Assembly (NCBI RefSeq): GCF_014645695.1
Contig: NZ_BMMF01000002.1
Location: 124,001 to 188,000 of the forward strand
Origin: Salinarimonas ramus
Lineage (GTDB): Bacteria; Pseudomonadota; Alphaproteobacteria; Rhizobiales; Beijerinckiaceae
Reading direction: 5' to 3'
Length of the DNA stretch: 64,000 bases
Positions within the stretch are counted from its first letter, which is position 1. Every line of letters begins with the position of its first letter. The notes beneath the pieces were generated by a model that was given only the letters and a program-made list of their open reading frames with translations, made no database searches and was not told where the DNA came from. The position numbers and the translations under genes were made by a program. Positions 38,072 to 47,793 of the stretch are shown here, one piece after another.

Positions 38072-38717
38072 GGTCGTGTCGCTGGATTTCGATCACACGT
38101 TGACGGATGGCGTGACCGCGATCGAGCACTACGCAGCCGCCGTGGGCCGGCTGGATCTCGTGCGCGTCGCCGAAGCGGAATTTCGGGCCGGAACGCTGAC
38201 GACGCGCGAGTTCTCGGACCGCACGGCGCACATTTTCGCCGGAGCAGGGCGCGCGGATGTCGATGCCGTCGCCGGACGGATCGCCCTTCTTTCGGGCGTC
38301 GACGAGCTCGTTCGCGAGCTGACCTCGCGCGGCCTGGTGGTCGTCGTCAATTCCGTAGGGTACCGCGCGCTGCTGCACACGTTTCAGCGCCGCACCGGCT
38401 GCCGGGACGTGTCGGGCGTGGACCTCGTTCTCGACGGCGACACCTACACCGGCGCGGTCGAGCGCTACTTCGCCTTGGAGGACAAGATCGCGTTCGCCGC
38501 GAACGCGGCCGGAAGCATAGGGTGCAGCCTCGAAGAGGTCGTGGCTGTCGGCGACGGGCTATCGGATATGCAGCTCTTCGCGGCAGTGGGGCGCTCTATC
38601 GCGTTCAACGCCGATCCCGTGACCAAAGCCTCCGCAGACGTGAGCGTGGATGGTGGAGATGTTTCTCCGCTTCGCACGGCGTTGCTGGACGAGATCTTCG
38701 GAAAGGTGGAAGCATGA
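38061..38717 (+). CDS. HAD-superfamily phosphatase, SerB-like
   Basis: This 218-residue enzyme has all four HAD motifs: nucleophile and acid 'SLDFDHTLTDG' (Asp9, Asp11), motif II 'VVVVNSVG' (Ser98), Lys142, and motif IV 'AVGDGLSDMQLF' (Asp165, Asp169). A small helical C1 cap lies between motifs I and II, as in phosphoserine-phosphatase-like members. A complete serB is present at 21000-21932, so serine synthesis is unlikely to be its job. In this operon a nucleoside-phosphate or sugar-phosphate substrate is plausible. Both ends overlap neighbouring genes. Confidence 0.87.
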   Translation: MRYKVVSLDFDHTLTDGVTAIEHYAAAVGRLDLVRVAEAEFRAGTLTTREFSDRTAHIFAGAGRADVDAVAGRIALLSGVDELVRELTSRGLVVVVNSVGYRALLHTFQRRTGCRDVSGVDLVLDGDTYTGAVERYFALEDKIAFAANAAGSIGCSLEEVVAVGDGLSDMQLFAAVGRSIAFNADPVTKASADVSVDGGDVSPLRTALLDEIFGKVEA

Positions 38718-39610
38718 CGCGCGAGACCAGCCGCACAATCGCCGAGTGGGCCACGACGGCATTCGGCCCCGCACGCGCGGAAGCGCTGGTCGCCCGAGCG
38801 GCGACCGAGATGGACGAGCTGCGGGAGAGCCTCTCGCAGGGCGATTTCGATTCTATCGCATCGGAAGCCGCGGACGTGGCGATCCTCCTCCACCGCATCG
38901 CGCACGACCATGGCCACGACCTCTCCGACGCGGTCGATGCGAAGATGGCCCGCAATCGTCTGCGTCGGTGGGAACCGAGCGGCGACGGGACGGGGCGGCA
39001 CGTGGCGGAGCCGGCGGTCGCCGCAAGCGCCGCACCGGCTGTCAGCGGGGCGAAGTCCGCACCGGTCGAGACCGGCGAGGCCCGCCTGGGAGACGTGCTC
39101 TTCGACGCAAAGCGGATTTCGATACGCGTGCGCGAGCTCGCCGCAGCCATCGAGCGCGATCTCGAGGGCGACATCCTGATCGTCGGGGTGCTCAAGGGAG
39201 CAGGCTTCTTCACGAGCGATCTAGCGCGCGCGCTGCGCAATCCGGCACACCTCGCCTTCGTCGGCGTCTCGAGCTACGGCATGAACGGCTCAGCCCGCGG
39301 CGAGCCACGGCTGACCTCGGACGTGGACGTCCCAGTCGCCGGCCGAAAGATCCTCCTCGTCGAGGACCTCGTGGACACGGGTGGAACGCTCTCACGGCTC
39401 GTCGACACGTTCCGGCAGCGTGGGGCCGCCGATATCCGGACCGCCGTTCTGCTGGATCTGGTGCAGTCGCGCCCCAATCGACGCCTCACGCCCGATTACG
39501 TAGGCTTCGAGACGTCGGCGACGTGGGTCTCCGGCTACGGGATCGATTACAAGGAAAAGTACCGAAATCTCCCGGACATCCACGAGGTGGTCCTGCCGAG
39601 CAAGGCGTAA
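38714..39610 (+). CDS. Fusion of MazG-like NTP pyrophosphohydrolase and HPRT-like phosphoribosyltransferase
   Basis: This 298-residue chain has two domains joined by an Ala-rich linker (about 95-123). Residues 1-93 are an all-helical MazG-type NTP pyrophosphohydrolase: metal motif Glu32-x-x-Glu35 with Glu51-x-x-Asp54, ending 'KMARNRLRRWEPSGDGTGRH' as in the dATP/dGTP-type (DUF550) group. Residues 124-298 are a hypoxanthine phosphoribosyltransferase fold: 'GVLKGAGFFTSDL', 'GVSSYG', PRPP loop 'VEDLVDTGGTLS' (catalytic Asp221) and 'WVSGYGIDYKEKYRNLP' (aromatic Trp271, Asp278). The lysine that contacts the purine O6 in human and E. coli enzymes aligns with Val250, so the base may not be hypoxanthine or guanine. 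ATG 38714 overlaps the phosphatase stop (ATGA). Confidence 0.85.
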   Translation: MTRETSRTIAEWATTAFGPARAEALVARAATEMDELRESLSQGDFDSIASEAADVAILLHRIAHDHGHDLSDAVDAKMARNRLRRWEPSGDGTGRHVAEPAVAASAAPAVSGAKSAPVETGEARLGDVLFDAKRISIRVRELAAAIERDLEGDILIVGVLKGAGFFTSDLARALRNPAHLAFVGVSSYGMNGSARGEPRLTSDVDVPVAGRKILLVEDLVDTGGTLSRLVDTFRQRGAADIRTAVLLDLVQSRPNRRLTPDYVGFETSATWVSGYGIDYKEKYRNLPDIHEVVLPSKA

Positions 39611-39683
39611 GCCGCAGGAATAACTCGGGCTTCCCACCCTGCGCGCCCTCGGCTACCGTCGGGCGGTCTCTCAGGAGCCTCCC

Positions 39684-41537
39684 ATGCCCGCCCCCACCGA
39701 TCGCCTCACCCGCTTCTCCGTCCCGCCGCTCGCGCAGAGCACGCGGCGCCTCGCCGATGTCGCCGCGGGGCGGGCGGCGGCGGATCTCGTGATCTGCGGG
39801 GCGCGGGTGCTCTCCACCTATACCGATCGCATCCTGCCCGAGCGCGAGCTGTGGATCGCGGGCGGGCGCGTGGCGGCGGTGAAGCCCAACGGCGCGCACA
39901 AGGCGCTCGCGGACGCGCCGGGCGAGGTCTACGACGCCAATGGCGGCATCCTCGCGCCGGGGCTCGTCGACCCGCACATCCACATCGAATCGTCGATGGT
40001 CACGGCCTGCGCCTATGCCGAGGCCGCGCTCCTCAACGGCACGACGACGATCTTCTGCGACAGCCACGAGATCGGCAACGTCATGGACGTGGCCGGCGTC
40101 GAGGCGATGCTGGAGGACGCGCGCCAGGCGCCGCTCTCGATCTTCCTCACCGTGCCCTCGACGGTGCCGGCGACCTCGCCGCAGCTCGAGACCGCCGGCG
40201 GGGACCTGACGGCGGAGAAGATCGGCGCGCTGTTCGATCGCTGGCCGGAGGCGGTGGCGCTCGGCGAGAAGATGGACTTCGTGCAGGTGGCGCAGGGAGA
40301 CGCGCGCTCGCACGCGATCCTCGCCGCCGCGCTCTCGCGGGGCCGGCCGGTCTCCGGGCACATCTACGGGCGGGAGTTCGTGGCGGCCTACGCGGCGTCC
40401 GGCGTCACGGACACGCACGAGGCGATCGACCGCGACATCGCCGACGACCTGCTCGACGCGGGCGTCTGGATCTTCCTGCGCGGCGGCCCGCCCACGACGC
40501 CGTGGCATTCGCTGCCCGAAGCGATCAAGACCATCACGGAGCTCGGCGCCTCCAACAAGCGCGTGTGCGTGTGCACCGACGATCGCGACGCCGACGACCT
40601 CATGCTGTTCGGCATGGACTGGGTGACGCGCCAGGCCTGGAAGGCCGGCATGACCCGCGAGCAGGCCTGGGCCATGGGCTCGCTGCATCCCGCCACGCGC
40701 TTCCACCAGGACGGGGAGATCGGGGCGCTCGGCGGCGGGCGCCGCGCGGACGTCGTGCTGCTCAACGACGCGCTCGAGGTGCGCAACACCTGGTTCGGCG
40801 GCACGCTGGTCGTCGAGGACGCCAAGGTCACGCCCGTGCTGGACGCGGCCTTGTCGGATCGCTGGGTCTACCCGAAGGCGGCCTATGCCACCGTGAAGAT
40901 CGCGGGCGACCCGCCCCTCGTCCCGGCGCCGCCGAGGACGCCCTGCGTGGCCAACACCCTGCGCACGGCGCTGCCCGGCATCGTCGTCCTGCACGAGCGC
41001 GTGGCGCTGAAATCCGGCGAGACCTGGGACGAGATCATCCGCGAGAGCGGCGAGGATCTCTGCTTCGTCGCCGTGATCGAGCGTCACGGGCTCTCGGGCG
41101 GCGGCGAGAGCCGGGTGGCGCACGGGCTCCTGAAGGATTTCGGCCTGAAATCCGGGGCCGTCGCCTCCTCCGTGGGCCACGATTCGCACAACGTCATCGT
41201 GGCCGGCACCAACGAGGCGGACATGCGCGTCGCGCTCGATACGCTACGCGAGGCGCAGGGCGGGGTGTGCGTCGTCGACGGGGGCGCCGTGAAGGCCTTC
41301 GTGGCGCTGCCCATCGCGGGGCTGCTCTCCGACAAGCGCGTGACGGAGGTCGCCGAGGAGACGCGGGTGCTCAAGGAGGTCTGGGCGCAGGCGGGCTGCA
41401 CCATTCCCTACATGGGCTTCAACCTCATCCCGCTCTCGGTGATCCCGGAGATCCGCATCACGGACAAGGGCCTCGTCCTCGTGCCGCAGATGACCATCGT
41501 CGAGCCTTTCGAGGATGCGCGCGCGGCGGCCGAATAG
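39684..41537 (+). CDS. ade: Adenine deaminase
   Basis: This 617-residue amidohydrolase converts adenine to hypoxanthine and ammonia. The metal-binding '[14 protein letters not shown]' and 'CDSHEIGNV' motifs, the Glu in 'GEKMDF', 'GHIYG', and '[11 protein letters not shown]' match the family, as does a full C-terminal domain ('[19 protein letters not shown]'). ATG 39684 has AGGAG. It begins 73 bases after the MazG-HPRT fusion on the same strand, so it may be transcribed with that operon, although its GC-rich codons look like core genome. A bidirectional hairpin terminator follows. Confidence 0.94.
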   Translation: MPAPTDRLTRFSVPPLAQSTRRLADVAAGRAAADLVICGARVLSTYTDRILPERELWIAGGRVAAVKPNGAHKALADAPGEVYDANGGILAPGLVDPHIHIESSMVTACAYAEAALLNGTTTIFCDSHEIGNVMDVAGVEAMLEDARQAPLSIFLTVPSTVPATSPQLETAGGDLTAEKIGALFDRWPEAVALGEKMDFVQVAQGDARSHAILAAALSRGRPVSGHIYGREFVAAYAASGVTDTHEAIDRDIADDLLDAGVWIFLRGGPPTTPWHSLPEAIKTITELGASNKRVCVCTDDRDADDLMLFGMDWVTRQAWKAGMTREQAWAMGSLHPATRFHQDGEIGALGGGRRADVVLLNDALEVRNTWFGGTLVVEDAKVTPVLDAALSDRWVYPKAAYATVKIAGDPPLVPAPPRTPCVANTLRTALPGIVVLHERVALKSGETWDEIIRESGEDLCFVAVIERHGLSGGGESRVAHGLLKDFGLKSGAVASSVGHDSHNVIVAGTNEADMRVALDTLREAQGGVCVVDGGAVKAFVALPIAGLLSDKRVTEVAEETRVLKEVWAQAGCTIPYMGFNLIPLSVIPEIRITDKGLVLVPQMTIVEPFEDARAAAE

Positions 41538-41570
41538 GCCGCCCGTCGCAGGGCCGATACGGAAAAGAGA

Positions 41571-41601
41571 AAGGGCGGGCTCCGGAGAGCCCGCCCTTCT
41601 C
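41571..41601. terminator. Bidirectional terminator between ade and the cold-shock gene
   Basis: AAGGGCGGGCT (41571-41581) pairs perfectly with AGCCCGCCCTT (41588-41598) around a six-base loop. The plus strand continues TTCTCG, and on the minus strand the stem is followed by TCTCTTTTCC. It lies between convergent genes and can end both transcripts. Confidence 0.85.
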
Positions 41602-41639
41602 GTATCGACAGACCGGTGCGTGGACCGGGTTGGGGACGC

Positions 41640-42344
41640 TCAAGCGTCGCCGAGCTCGATCGTGGCGGCCTCGCGGCCCTTCATGCCGTCGACCACGCCC
41701 ATGCGGACGGGCTGGCCCTCGATCAGGTCCGGCAGGTTGGCGCGCATCAGCACCGAGCGGTGGATGAACACGTCCTTGCCGCCGTCCTCGGCCACGATGA
41801 AGCCGAAGCCCTTGGTCGGGTTGTACCACTTGACCGTGCCGGCGAGCTCGGTCGTCGGGCCCGTGTGGCGCGGTGCGCCGCCGCCGGCGCCGAAGCCGGG
41901 ACGCGGCGGGCGACGAGCGCCCGGACCGCCGGGGCCGGCGCCGAAGCCGCCGCCGCCCATGCGGGGAGCCGGCGCCTCGGCCGTGGAGGTGTCCACCGAG
42001 ATCACTTCCGTGACCTGGGGGCCCTTCTGGCCTTGCGCCGTGCGCACCTCGAGCCGGGTGCCCGGCTGAAGGTCGCTGTAGCCGGCGGCCTCGACCGCGC
42101 GGATGTGCAGGAAGGCGTCGCCGGAGCCGTCCGCGACCTCGACGAAGCCGAAGCCCTTCTCGGAGTTGAACCACTTCACGACGGCGTCGACGGCCGGCCC
42201 GCCGACGGGGCGCGGCGCCATAGGAGCGCCGCCGCCGAAGGAGCCGCGTTCCGCGCGCGGCTCGAAGAAGTCAGCGCGACGCTGACCAAAATCATCATCG
42301 AACCCACGACGGCCCGAATCGCGGAACTCTCGACCTCGACCCAT
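41640..42344 (-). CDS. Two-domain cold-shock protein
   Basis: This 234-residue protein has an Arg/Gly-rich N-terminus, then two cold-shock domains separated by a Gly/Pro-rich linker. Domain 1 (about 52-117) carries 'VVKWFNSEKGFGFVEV' and 'DAFLHI'; domain 2 (about 164-232) carries 'TVKWYNPTKGFGFIVA' and 'DVFIH'. Both RNP motifs are intact. Such tandem cold-shock proteins are common in alphaproteobacteria and bind single-stranded RNA or DNA. The start at 42344 ('MGRGREFRDSG') was chosen over an upstream extension without similarity. A long gene-free region precedes it. Confidence 0.92.
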   Translation of the reverse strand: MGRGREFRDSGRRGFDDDFGQRRADFFEPRAERGSFGGGAPMAPRPVGGPAVDAVVKWFNSEKGFGFVEVADGSGDAFLHIRAVEAAGYSDLQPGTRLEVRTAQGQKGPQVTEVISVDTSTAEAPAPRMGGGGFGAGPGGPGARRPPRPGFGAGGGAPRHTGPTTELAGTVKWYNPTKGFGFIVAEDGGKDVFIHRSVLMRANLPDLIEGQPVRMGVVDGMKGREAATIELGDA

Positions 42345-42809
42345 GTATTCTCTCGCTCTCGCGCTCTTGCAGCTGACGGTGAACGCCCACACACACGTGC
42401 TTCGGGACACGAGCTGATCACGACGAGGCGCATCGAGCCGGCCCAGAAACAAGCACCCCTTCAGACCGGTCTCTTGGCTCTTCTGGCGTATCGCATAGAA
42501 TTGCTTGTAAAGCGGTCATCGAGGCGGTTTTTCTCCGCCTTCGCATGCGAGAGTGCCCAAAAACCCTGAGCTTGTAAAGACACCGCCACGCAAAAAGGGC
42601 CGCTCCGCCGCGATTTCCGGGCGGGCGGAGGCGTTCGACGTGCAACGATAACAAACGTCGCGAGCCGCGTCTCGGCTCGAACCGGGTCTAAACCGCGCAG
42701 GCAGGCTCGATCCACAGCGTAGATATGCACATCTGCGACGCGTCGTGCCCCGCTCGGCGCCTCGTGCCGACGGGCGGCGCCCCGTGTGCCGATCGTGCTG
42801 CGCCGCGCA
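42345..42809. other. Gene-free region upstream of the cold-shock gene
   Basis: These 465 bases hold no convincing gene and probably include the long 5' untranslated region and promoter of the cold-shock gene on the minus strand. A hairpin AGGCGG-N7-CCGCCT lies at 42522-42540, and the ten-base word GCTTGTAAAG occurs twice as a direct repeat (42503-42512 and 42570-42579), possibly duplicated regulator sites. Runs of A/T (TTTTTCT, AAAAACC, AAAAAGG) stand out against the GC-rich background. No promoter could be assigned with confidence. Confidence 0.5.
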
Positions 42810-43157
42810 TCAGCGCTCCGGGGGAATGTCCGGCTTGCCGCCCGAGGCGGAGCCGCCGCGCGGGCGCATCAGAGTCTCGCCGATCTCGCCCGAGCGCCGC
42901 GCCTCCGCGGGCGTCGGACGATCGCCGAGGCCTGGCGTGTCGAGCCCCGTCTGCGTGGTCGAGCCGGTGAAGAGCGGCATCGCGTCGATCACGGTGTCGG
43001 AGCGCGGCAGGTCGGGCGTCGTCGGCGTGCCGGTCTCGGCGGAGCGTCCGTCCGCGGCCGGCGGATCGTCGGCGAGCGCAGCCGGGGTCAGCACAGGCGC
43101 GGTGAGCAGGAGCGCGGCGAGGGCCGCGAGCGGGGGGCGGGTCATCGAGCGTCTCAT
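42810..43157 (-). CDS. Small exported protein of unknown function
   Basis: This 115-residue protein has a clear Sec-type signal peptide ('MTRPPLAALAALLLTAPVLT' with an 'ALA-DD' cleavage near residue 29-30). The mature part is short, Pro/Gly/Thr-rich and probably unstructured ('DTVIDAMPLFTG', 'TGLDTPGLGDRPTPAEARRS'). No domain is recognised. No strong ribosome site is seen; the start could be 43157 or 43145. It is divergent from the next small exported protein across about 100 bases. Confidence 0.55.
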   Translation of the reverse strand: MRRSMTRPPLAALAALLLTAPVLTPAALADDPPAADGRSAETGTPTTPDLPRSDTVIDAMPLFTGSTTQTGLDTPGLGDRPTPAEARRSGEIGETLMRPRGGSASGGKPDIPPER

Positions 43158-43256
43158 GGGATGCGAACGCGGGCCGCGCGGCGACGTTCCGGAACGGCCC
43201 GTCCGCGCCGGGCGTTCGCCCCGCGTGATCACCGCTCGATTTGCAGGAGCCATTTC

Positions 43257-43775
43257 ATGTCGAACACCGACGACGCGACCCGCGCGACCGCCCTCCCCCT
43301 CGCCCCGCGCCTGCGCATCCGCCATGCGGTGCTGGCCGCCTTCACGCTCGCTTGCTTCGCCGCCGCGCCTGGCGCGAAGGCGCAGCCGCAGCCCGGCGAG
43401 CCGACGGCGCAGGGCCCTCTCGCCGATCCCGCCCAGGCGGTGGCGGTGGAGATCGCCATGCGCGTCGAGGGCGGCTCCCTCGTCTGCAATCCCGATCTCG
43501 CTCGCCTGCCGGCGAACGAGGAGCTGACGCTGCAACTCGTCAACGGCACGGATGCGGTCGGCGTCTTCGCCGCGCCCGACTTCGTCGCCGCGAGCACGGT
43601 GGCGAGCCTCGTCGACGTCGAGGAGGACCGCGACGCCGGCGCCTTCGCCGTGCCCGCCGGGGTGACGGGACAGATCGTCCTCACCTCGCCCTCCGACCCG
43701 GGCGAGTACGCCTTCGCCTGCGCGCCCGCGGGCGAGGCGGCGAGCGCGCAGGGCATCCTCGTGGTGGAAGAGTGA
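43257..43775 (+). CDS. Exported cupredoxin-like protein lacking copper ligands
   Basis: This 172-residue protein has an N-terminal signal ('HAVLAAFTLACFAAAPGAKAQ') and an Ig-like beta domain whose last strands read 'SPSDPGEYAFACAPAGEAASAQGILVVEE'. This is shaped like the 'PGTYEFYC..PGH...GM.G.L.V' end of cupredoxins, with the Cys kept but the His and Met replaced. Type 1 copper binding is therefore unlikely. ATG 43257 has AGGAG at good spacing. Possible roles are a structural or partner protein in the periplasm; unknown. Confidence 0.7.
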   Translation: MSNTDDATRATALPLAPRLRIRHAVLAAFTLACFAAAPGAKAQPQPGEPTAQGPLADPAQAVAVEIAMRVEGGSLVCNPDLARLPANEELTLQLVNGTDAVGVFAAPDFVAASTVASLVDVEEDRDAGAFAVPAGVTGQIVLTSPSDPGEYAFACAPAGEAASAQGILVVEE

Positions 43776-43787
43776 CGCGCCGGGCGC

Positions 43788-44222
43788 TCAGGCGCCCGTG
43801 ACCGCCTCGAGCCCGGCGGCGCCGATGCCCGCCACGGCGGCGACCTCGTCGTTGTCGGACGTGTCTCCCGAGATGCCGACGGCGCCCACGAGCGCGCCGT
43901 CCGCACCCTTCACCAGCACCCCGCCGGGCACCGGCACGAAGGGCCCGCCGACGACGCCGCCGAGGGCGCCGATGAAGTGCGGGCGCTCGAGCGCCATGCC
44001 GTTGATGGTGCGCGAGGGCACGCCGAGCGCCAGCGCCGCGTTGGCCTTGCCCATGGCGATCTCGCCGCGCTTGAGCGAGGTGCCGTCCTCCGCCTCGAAC
44101 GCCTTGAGCGCGCCGCGCGCGTCGTAGACCGCCACCGCGAGCGGCTTGAAGCCGTGCTCGCGTGCGCTCGCGAGCGCTGCCTCGACGATGGTGCGGGCCT
44201 GGGTGCGGGTCATGTCGGCCAT
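43788..44222 (-). CDS. GlcG/HbpS-family heme-binding-like protein
   Basis: This 144-residue protein matches the GlcG/HbpS (DUF336) family: 'TRTQARTIVEAALASAREHGFKPLAVAVYDARGALKAFEAEDGTS', 'AMGKANAALALG', 'FVPVPGGVLVKGADGALVGAVGISGDTSDNDE'. Members bind heme or corrin-like ligands or act as small accessory proteins; the substrate is unknown. A GAGGAGGGA ribosome site precedes the start. No signal peptide is present. It converges with the cupredoxin-like gene over 12 bases. Confidence 0.88.
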   Translation of the reverse strand: MADMTRTQARTIVEAALASAREHGFKPLAVAVYDARGALKAFEAEDGTSLKRGEIAMGKANAALALGVPSRTINGMALERPHFIGALGGVVGGPFVPVPGGVLVKGADGALVGAVGISGDTSDNDEVAAVAGIGAAGLEAVTGA

Positions 44223-44429
44223 CTCGTGTCCCTCCTCTCGGATCGGTCGTCTGGTTCGGCGCCGTCATACGCGATGCGGCGCGGCGCGCGAAGCGGGGCT
44301 CGCGGCAAAGGTCCTTCGCCCCGCACCAGGAACCGCGCAGGCGTCCCCGCCCGCCTTGCCGCCGCCACCCTGCCCTGGTAAGCCTCTCGCCCACGTCCCC
44401 GACATCACACGCGACAGGATTTCCCGGCC

Positions 44430-46082
<1,653 letters not shown>

Positions 46083-46118
46083 GGCGGCGAAGGGGCGGAT
46101 CGGAGCGAGGCGAATGCC

Positions 46119-46523
46119 TCACCAGTCGATCCGTCCCTCGCACCCCTCGCTCTGCCATTGCGAGCGCAGCCGCTCCGTCGCCTGCCGCGCGCTGGCGATT
46201 CCCTGCTGCAGCTCGCTGATACGCGACCGAACGGAGCGGAGCGAGCCGTCGACGGACGCACGCTCGCTGCTCACGCCGTCGCGATCACGCTTTTCAGCCT
46301 CGAGCTCCATCAAGAGTGTCGCACGCCGCTGACCGTCGGCGTTCCACAGCTGGCTTTCGAGCTGCGAAATACGCGTCTCGTGCGCATTCAGCTGGTTCGT
46401 GAGCTCGCTATGCCGCGACGTCAGCTGGCTGCGCCGCGACTCCGCACTCTCCAGCTCCCGACTGCGCTCGTTCAGCTTGCTCTCCGCGTCCCGATAGCTC
46501 CACTTCAGATCGTTGCAGCTCAT
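46119..46523 (-). CDS. Charged coiled-coil protein of unknown function
   Basis: This 134-residue soluble protein is predicted by eye to be almost wholly helical with heptad-like Leu spacing ('SRELESAESRRSQLTSRHSE', 'LNAHETRISQLESQLWNA', 'SRISELQQGIASARQATERL') and few turns. A strong ribosome site (GGGAGG) precedes ATG 46523. It follows another short helical gene (46551-46847) with a 27-base gap, so the two form a likely operon. No family is recognised. Codon use is less GC3-rich than in ettA next door, suggesting an accessory origin. Confidence 0.7.
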   Translation of the reverse strand: MSCNDLKWSYRDAESKLNERSRELESAESRRSQLTSRHSELTNQLNAHETRISQLESQLWNADGQRRATLLMELEAEKRDRDGVSSERASVDGSLRSVRSRISELQQGIASARQATERLRSQWQSEGCEGRIDW

Positions 46524-46550
46524 GATGACCTCCCGTTCGAGCGGGTCGGC

Positions 46551-46847
46551 TCAGTCCCAGTAGCCGAGCACCGATTGCCGCCAGAGGCGGAATTGCTTCT
46601 CGCGGCTGCCTCGCTGGACCTCCAGCGTGCGTTCGTTGATCGCGCGGATGGCCGCGTTGGTCTCGCGTCGGATGCGCAGCATCGCGGCCGCGGGGTCCTC
46701 CTCGGGGCGGGAGGGCGCCGTGCCGGCTCCGCGCATCCGAGCGATCGTCGCATTGGTCTCCTGGAGGATGCGTTGGCGCTCCTCGGCGGACTTCCGGCGC
46801 TGCTCGGCAGCCCAGCCGGGGCGCTTCCCGAAATCTGCGAAGCTCAT
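46551..46847 (-). CDS. Short helical protein of unknown function, partner of the coiled-coil gene
   Basis: This 98-residue protein is rich in Arg, Glu, Gln and Ala and likely helical ('AEQRRKSAEERQRILQETNA', 'MLRIRRETNAAIRAINERTL'), with an aromatic C-terminus 'QFRLWRQSVLGYWD'. The phrase 'ETNA.I' occurs twice about 33 residues apart, hinting at a duplicated helical unit. GGGAG lies about nine bases before the ATG. It is upstream of the coiled-coil gene and probably cotranscribed. No family is recognised. Confidence 0.65.
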   Translation of the reverse strand: MSFADFGKRPGWAAEQRRKSAEERQRILQETNATIARMRGAGTAPSRPEEDPAAAMLRIRRETNAAIRAINERTLEVQRGSREKQFRLWRQSVLGYWD

Positions 46848-47064
46848 CGTGCGTGCTCCCGCTCATGGGATCGATCGCGATGCCGCAACGTCGAGAGGGC
46901 GTCACCCTGGATGGCGGCTCATGACCTCGGACTGTATGAACTAATTACCAACATACAACGCATAATTCGAAATAGCAAAGAATGATTCGTCTGCACTTCC
47001 GAAAGCAGGTGACCGCCGCCGATCCGGCGCTATGCTCCCGCCCGATCGAATCGGGGAGCAGGCG
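46848..47064. promoter_or_regulatory. Divergent region with an AT-rich stretch
   Basis: The interval between the helical gene pair (minus) and the SDR gene (plus) contains about 60 A/T-rich bases (46930-46990, such as GAACTAATTACCAAC and CATAATTCGAAATAGC), unlike anything else nearby. It probably holds both promoters. No clear operator repeat was found. Confidence 0.4.
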
Positions 47065-47769
47065 ATGGACCGGACCATCCTCATCACCGGCGTGGGCCGC
47101 GGCATCGGGCGCGGGCTCGCGGAAGCGTATCTGCGAGCCGGCGCGACAGTCGTCGGCACGATGCGGGACGCGACGCGGGCGCCCGCAACGTTCGCCGACG
47201 CGCTGGGCTCCGGCCGGCTCCTCCTCGTCGAGGCCGACGCGCGCGACGCAGACAGCCTCGCCGCCGCCGCGGAGACGATCCGCACGCGGGCGGTGGACGT
47301 CCTCATCGCCTGCGCCGGCATCATGGGCGAGCGCACGGCCGACACGCTCGGCTCCGCGCCGTCCGCATACTGGGAAGTCTTCGACGTCAACGTCATGGGC
47401 GTCCTGCGGACGGTGCAGGCCTTCCAACCCGCGCTGACCCGCGCAGTCGCCGCCCGCGGCGAGGCGAAGGTGCTCGTGATCTCGAGCCAGATGGGCGCGG
47501 GGACGAACCCGAAGTCGAATGCGATGCCCTACCGCGTCTCCAAGGCGGCCGTGAACACGCTCGCGCGCGGCCTCGCCACCGACCTCGCGCCGCAGCGCAT
47601 CCATCTCGCCAGCTGTCATCCCGGCTGGGTGCGCACCGACATGGGCGGCACCGGCGCCGACATCGACGTGGACGAGAGCGTCGCGGGGCTCATGGCTCTC
47701 GTCGATGGCCTGGACGCCGCCAAAGCCGGCGGGTTTTGGAACTACGACGGGACGCGGCTGGCGTTCTGA
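47065..47769 (+). CDS. Short-chain dehydrogenase/reductase
   Basis: This 234-residue oxidoreductase has the SDR cofactor motif 'ITGVGRGIGRG' at the N-terminus, 'LIACAGIMG' (NAG-like), the catalytic Ser in 'VLVISSQMG', and Tyr/Lys in 'MPYRVSKAAVN'. It follows with 'SCHPGWVRTDMGG', typical of SDRs related to the C-factor/sniffer type with unknown substrates. ATG 47065 follows GGGGAG; the longer frame has no family support. Confidence 0.92.
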   Translation: MDRTILITGVGRGIGRGLAEAYLRAGATVVGTMRDATRAPATFADALGSGRLLLVEADARDADSLAAAAETIRTRAVDVLIACAGIMGERTADTLGSAPSAYWEVFDVNVMGVLRTVQAFQPALTRAVAARGEAKVLVISSQMGAGTNPKSNAMPYRVSKAAVNTLARGLATDLAPQRIHLASCHPGWVRTDMGGTGADIDVDESVAGLMALVDGLDAAKAGGFWNYDGTRLAF

Positions 47770-47793
47770 GGACGGCTGCACCACCGGCCACGC

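Noticed and set aside
46119-46847. Toxin-antitoxin interpretation of the two helical genes
   Set aside because: Neither protein has a recognisable toxin or DNA-binding motif, the sizes are atypical, and the genes do not overlap.
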